DNA of 5,424 nt, taken from NCBI GenBank assembly GCA_030617125.1, contig JAUWWA010000161.1:1-5424 (forward strand), given 5' to 3'. This DNA comes from Pirellulales bacterium (GTDB taxonomy: Bacteria; Planctomycetota; Planctomycetia; Pirellulales; Thermoguttaceae). Both the position numbers and the translations under genes were made by a program. Of the stretch, positions 3,984 to 5,424 are shown piece after piece (within the stretch, counting starts at the first letter, position 1; the number at the start of each line of letters is the position of its first letter). Under the pieces are notes generated by a model. It worked only from the letters and a program-made list of their open reading frames with translations, made no database searches and was not told where the DNA came from.

Positions 3984-5192
3984 ATGATCAGAAAAGAGTC
4001 CAGCAACGGCATTGGCTACTCGGTCGTCGATCTGAACGATACGCGGCACGTTCTCGCCAGCGCGGTGCCTCGGCACGGCGCAACCCTGGAGGAACAAGCC
4101 CATGATGCCTTACAGACAATCAAGGCCGTGATACAGGAAAAAAGTACGTTAGGCTCGATCGTCAAGCAAGCAGTCTTCCTGAAGGAGATCGAACACATTG
4201 AGCCCTGCCGGCGGATCATGAAGGGCTTCTATGGAGACGACCTGCCGGCGACAGTTTACGTTCCGCAGCCGCCGTGTGAAGGAAAGCTGCTGGGTATCGA
4301 GGCGTTGGGTGTCGACCAAGGACAAGGTGACGTGCGGATCGAACGGCTGGGCGAGCGAACAGTGGTTACGCGACATGACGGTCTCGCGTTCCTGCACCTC
4401 GCGCACATCCTCCCGGAAACCGATTCAACGAGCGTTTACGAGCGTTCGCTCGACGCCCTCGCGCGGATGAGCGACGGGATCCGTGCCCAAGGCTTCCGCT
4501 GCCACCAAATCATCCGCACCTGGCTTTACCTGCCCGACATCGGCGGCGCCGAGGGCGACACCCACCGTTACAACGAACTGAACCGGGCGCGAACTGATTT
4601 CTACCGCGACATCCATTTCAGTGCGGAACACGTGCCACCCGAAGTGCGGCATCGATCCTATCCGGCAAGCACAGCTATCGGCACCAGCGGCGCCGACATC
4701 GTAATGAGCTGCATCGCCATGGCTACCGATCGCGACGACGTGAAGGTGGCGCCGCTGGAAAACCCCCTGCAGACCTCGGCGTTTGACTACGGCCAACAGT
4801 ACAGTCCGAGGAGTCCGAAGTTCGCCCGGGGGCTGGCGATTGTGGTGGGCGACTCCGCCACGGTCTTCGTTTCCGGCACCGCCAGCATCACCGGCTCCCA
4901 GACGCAATACGTCGGCGATGCGAAAGGCCAAACGTGGCAAACGCTCGACAACATCGTGACGTTGCTTTCCGAAGTCAATCTCCGCCGACACGGGATGCCC
5001 GGCTTTGGCGCCACGCTCGACGACGTGGCGTTGGTCCGCGTGTACGTCAAGCGGCAAGAGGACTACGCGGTGGTGAAGGACATCTGCGAGTGCCGGCTGG
5101 GAGAAGTGCCCACGGTCTACGCCGTGGCGGACATCTGCCGGCCGGAACTGCTGGTCGAGATCGAGGGGATTGCGTTCTCGCGGCGCGGATAA
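3984..5192 (+). CDS. Multi-domain RidA/YjgF protein resembling FkbO/Hyg5 chorismatases
   Basis: A 402-residue protein that seems to hold three YjgF-type folds. Module 1 (about 10-110) is RidA-like, with LEEQAHDALQTIKAVIQ, VKQAVFLKEIEHI and PATVYVPQPPCEGKLLGIEA. Module 2 (about 117-246) has GLAFLHLAHILPE, IIRTWLYLPDI, YNELNRARTDFY and YPASTAIGTSGADIV. A linker, ENPLQTSAFDYGQQYSPRSPKFARG (259-283), matches the NPxQ...YxxQYxPRxPxFxRA signature I recall from chorismatases (FkbO, Hyg5, XanB2 group). Module 3 (about 284-398) has VFVSGTASITG, VRVYVKRQEDY and ADICRPELLVEIEG, keeping the Arg386 and Glu394 that align with active-site positions in RidA and chorismatases. Those enzymes split pyruvate from chorismate; RidA hydrolyses reactive imines. 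The substrate here is unknown. The ATG at 3984 is chosen because homology starts there; a GTG at 3900 would add 28 unconserved residues. Neither start has a clear ribosome binding site. It lies 179 bases after galE. Confidence 0.75.
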   Translation: MIRKESSNGIGYSVVDLNDTRHVLASAVPRHGATLEEQAHDALQTIKAVIQEKSTLGSIVKQAVFLKEIEHIEPCRRIMKGFYGDDLPATVYVPQPPCEGKLLGIEALGVDQGQGDVRIERLGERTVVTRHDGLAFLHLAHILPETDSTSVYERSLDALARMSDGIRAQGFRCHQIIRTWLYLPDIGGAEGDTHRYNELNRARTDFYRDIHFSAEHVPPEVRHRSYPASTAIGTSGADIVMSCIAMATDRDDVKVAPLENPLQTSAFDYGQQYSPRSPKFARGLAIVVGDSATVFVSGTASITGSQTQYVGDAKGQTWQTLDNIVTLLSEVNLRRHGMPGFGATLDDVALVRVYVKRQEDYAVVKDICECRLGEVPTVYAVADICRPELLVEIEGIAFSRRG

Positions 5193-5226
5193 CCAATGTA
5201 ACGTACCATGGCGATGTGAGCAATTA

Positions 5227-5255
5227 CTGACACTTGGCCAATTACTACATATAGC
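5227..5255 (+). promoter_or_regulatory. Possible plus-strand promoter downstream of the RidA-like gene
   Basis: CTGACA (5227-5232, 5 of 6) and TATAGC (5250-5255, 4 of 6) are 17 bases apart, in an AT-richer patch than the surrounding genes. CAATTACT occurs twice here (5221-5228 and 5239-5246), 18 bases apart. There is no clear gene downstream in the window other than the short remnant at 5343. Confidence 0.3.
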
Positions 5256-5274
5256 CACACGCTATCGCGCCCCC

Positions 5275-5303
5275 TTGGAAAACGATCGGATATCGACTAT
5301 ACA
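5275..5303 (+). promoter_or_regulatory. Possible plus-strand promoter ahead of the SDR-like remnant
   Basis: TTGGAA (5275-5280, 4 of 6) and TATACA (5298-5303, 4 of 6) are separated by 17 bases. Transcription would start near 5310, about 33 bases before the ATG at 5343. Confidence 0.28.
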
Positions 5304-5342
5304 ACACAAATTGCTCTGAGCTTTCGTCCGCGGGCCGTGCCC

Positions 5343-5402
5343 ATGGGCCTGCATCTGAAGGACAAGACGGCGTTGGCGACCGACGGAATGTTGATGAGAT
5401 GA
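5343..5402 (+). pseudogene. Possible remnant of an SDR gene N-terminus
   Basis: A 19-codon reading frame starts MGLHLKDKTALATDG and ends a few codons later with TGA. The opening closely resembles the N-terminus common in short-chain dehydrogenases (M-x-L-x-LK-D/G-K-x-ALVTGG): two single-base changes would turn ALATDG into ALVTGG. The similarity stops exactly where the Gly-rich cofactor loop should follow, and all three plus frames are closed by stops before the window ends. This suggests a decayed or truncated SDR gene, with a possible promoter upstream (5275-5303). The match is only about a dozen residues and could be chance. Confidence 0.3.
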
Positions 5403-5424
5403 CGTGAGATAACCAAGCGAAAAG

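Noticed and set aside
4425..5258. 277-residue open frame on the minus strand
   Set aside because: It is antisense to the RidA/chorismatase-like gene, shows only His/Arg/Val-rich composition from reversed GC-rich codons, and has no recognisable motif.
5339..5348. Perfect 10-base palindrome GCCCATGGGC
   Set aside because: It has no loop, no repeat elsewhere in the window and no T-run; in GC-rich DNA such a site is likely to occur by chance.

Overview
The window looks like chromosomal DNA from a GC-rich planctomycete, probably of the Pirellulales type. The main evidence is a 63-residue Flp pilin with the EEGPTAVEYAVML cleavage region typical of that phylum. The cut-off N-terminus of a secreted PQQ-like beta-propeller protein (DWPTYRHDIARSG after a signal peptide) and a degenerate intergenic repeat familiar from planctomycete genomes agree with this. 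The assignment rests on recognition by eye, not on a search.

Layout. Everything from 1 to 2754 is read on the minus strand. From right to left this is rmlD (1894-2754), an SDR oxidoreductase (1093-1860), a small 67-residue protein (893-1096), the Flp pilin (502-693), and the start of the PQQ-like propeller protein (1-229, running off the left edge). rmlD, the SDR and the small gene look like one operon: 33 bases separate the first two and an ATGA overlap joins the last two. The pilin and the propeller gene are probably separate units. A weak terminator-like hairpin lies at 850-884, and a good minus-strand promoter at 366-395 serves the propeller gene. On the plus strand, galE (2815-3804) diverges from rmlD across a 60-base shared control region. 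It is followed by a 402-residue RidA/chorismatase-like protein (3984-5192). The last 230 bases hold two possible promoters and a very short SDR-like remnant (5343-5402).

Function. RmlD (last step of dTDP-L-rhamnose synthesis) and GalE (UDP-glucose/UDP-galactose epimerase) both make nucleotide sugars for surface polysaccharide; rmlA, rmlB and rmlC are not in the window. The SDR carries the Asp-Tyr-Lys catalytic pattern of pteridine reductases (PTR1/FolM type), not Ser-Tyr-Lys. The RidA-like protein appears to contain three YjgF folds in one chain, its last two thirds resembling FkbO/Hyg5 chorismatases. No single pathway joining all these genes can be shown from the sequence.

Most unusual items: the three-module RidA/chorismatase-like protein; a perfect-period heptamer tract (TGA every 7 bases) that exactly fills the rmlD-SDR gap; the PTR1-like SDR whose glycine tail encodes the ribosome binding site of the next gene; and a dispersed repeat lying inside the 5' leader of the propeller gene. 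No CRISPR array, tRNA, rRNA or insertion sequence was seen.
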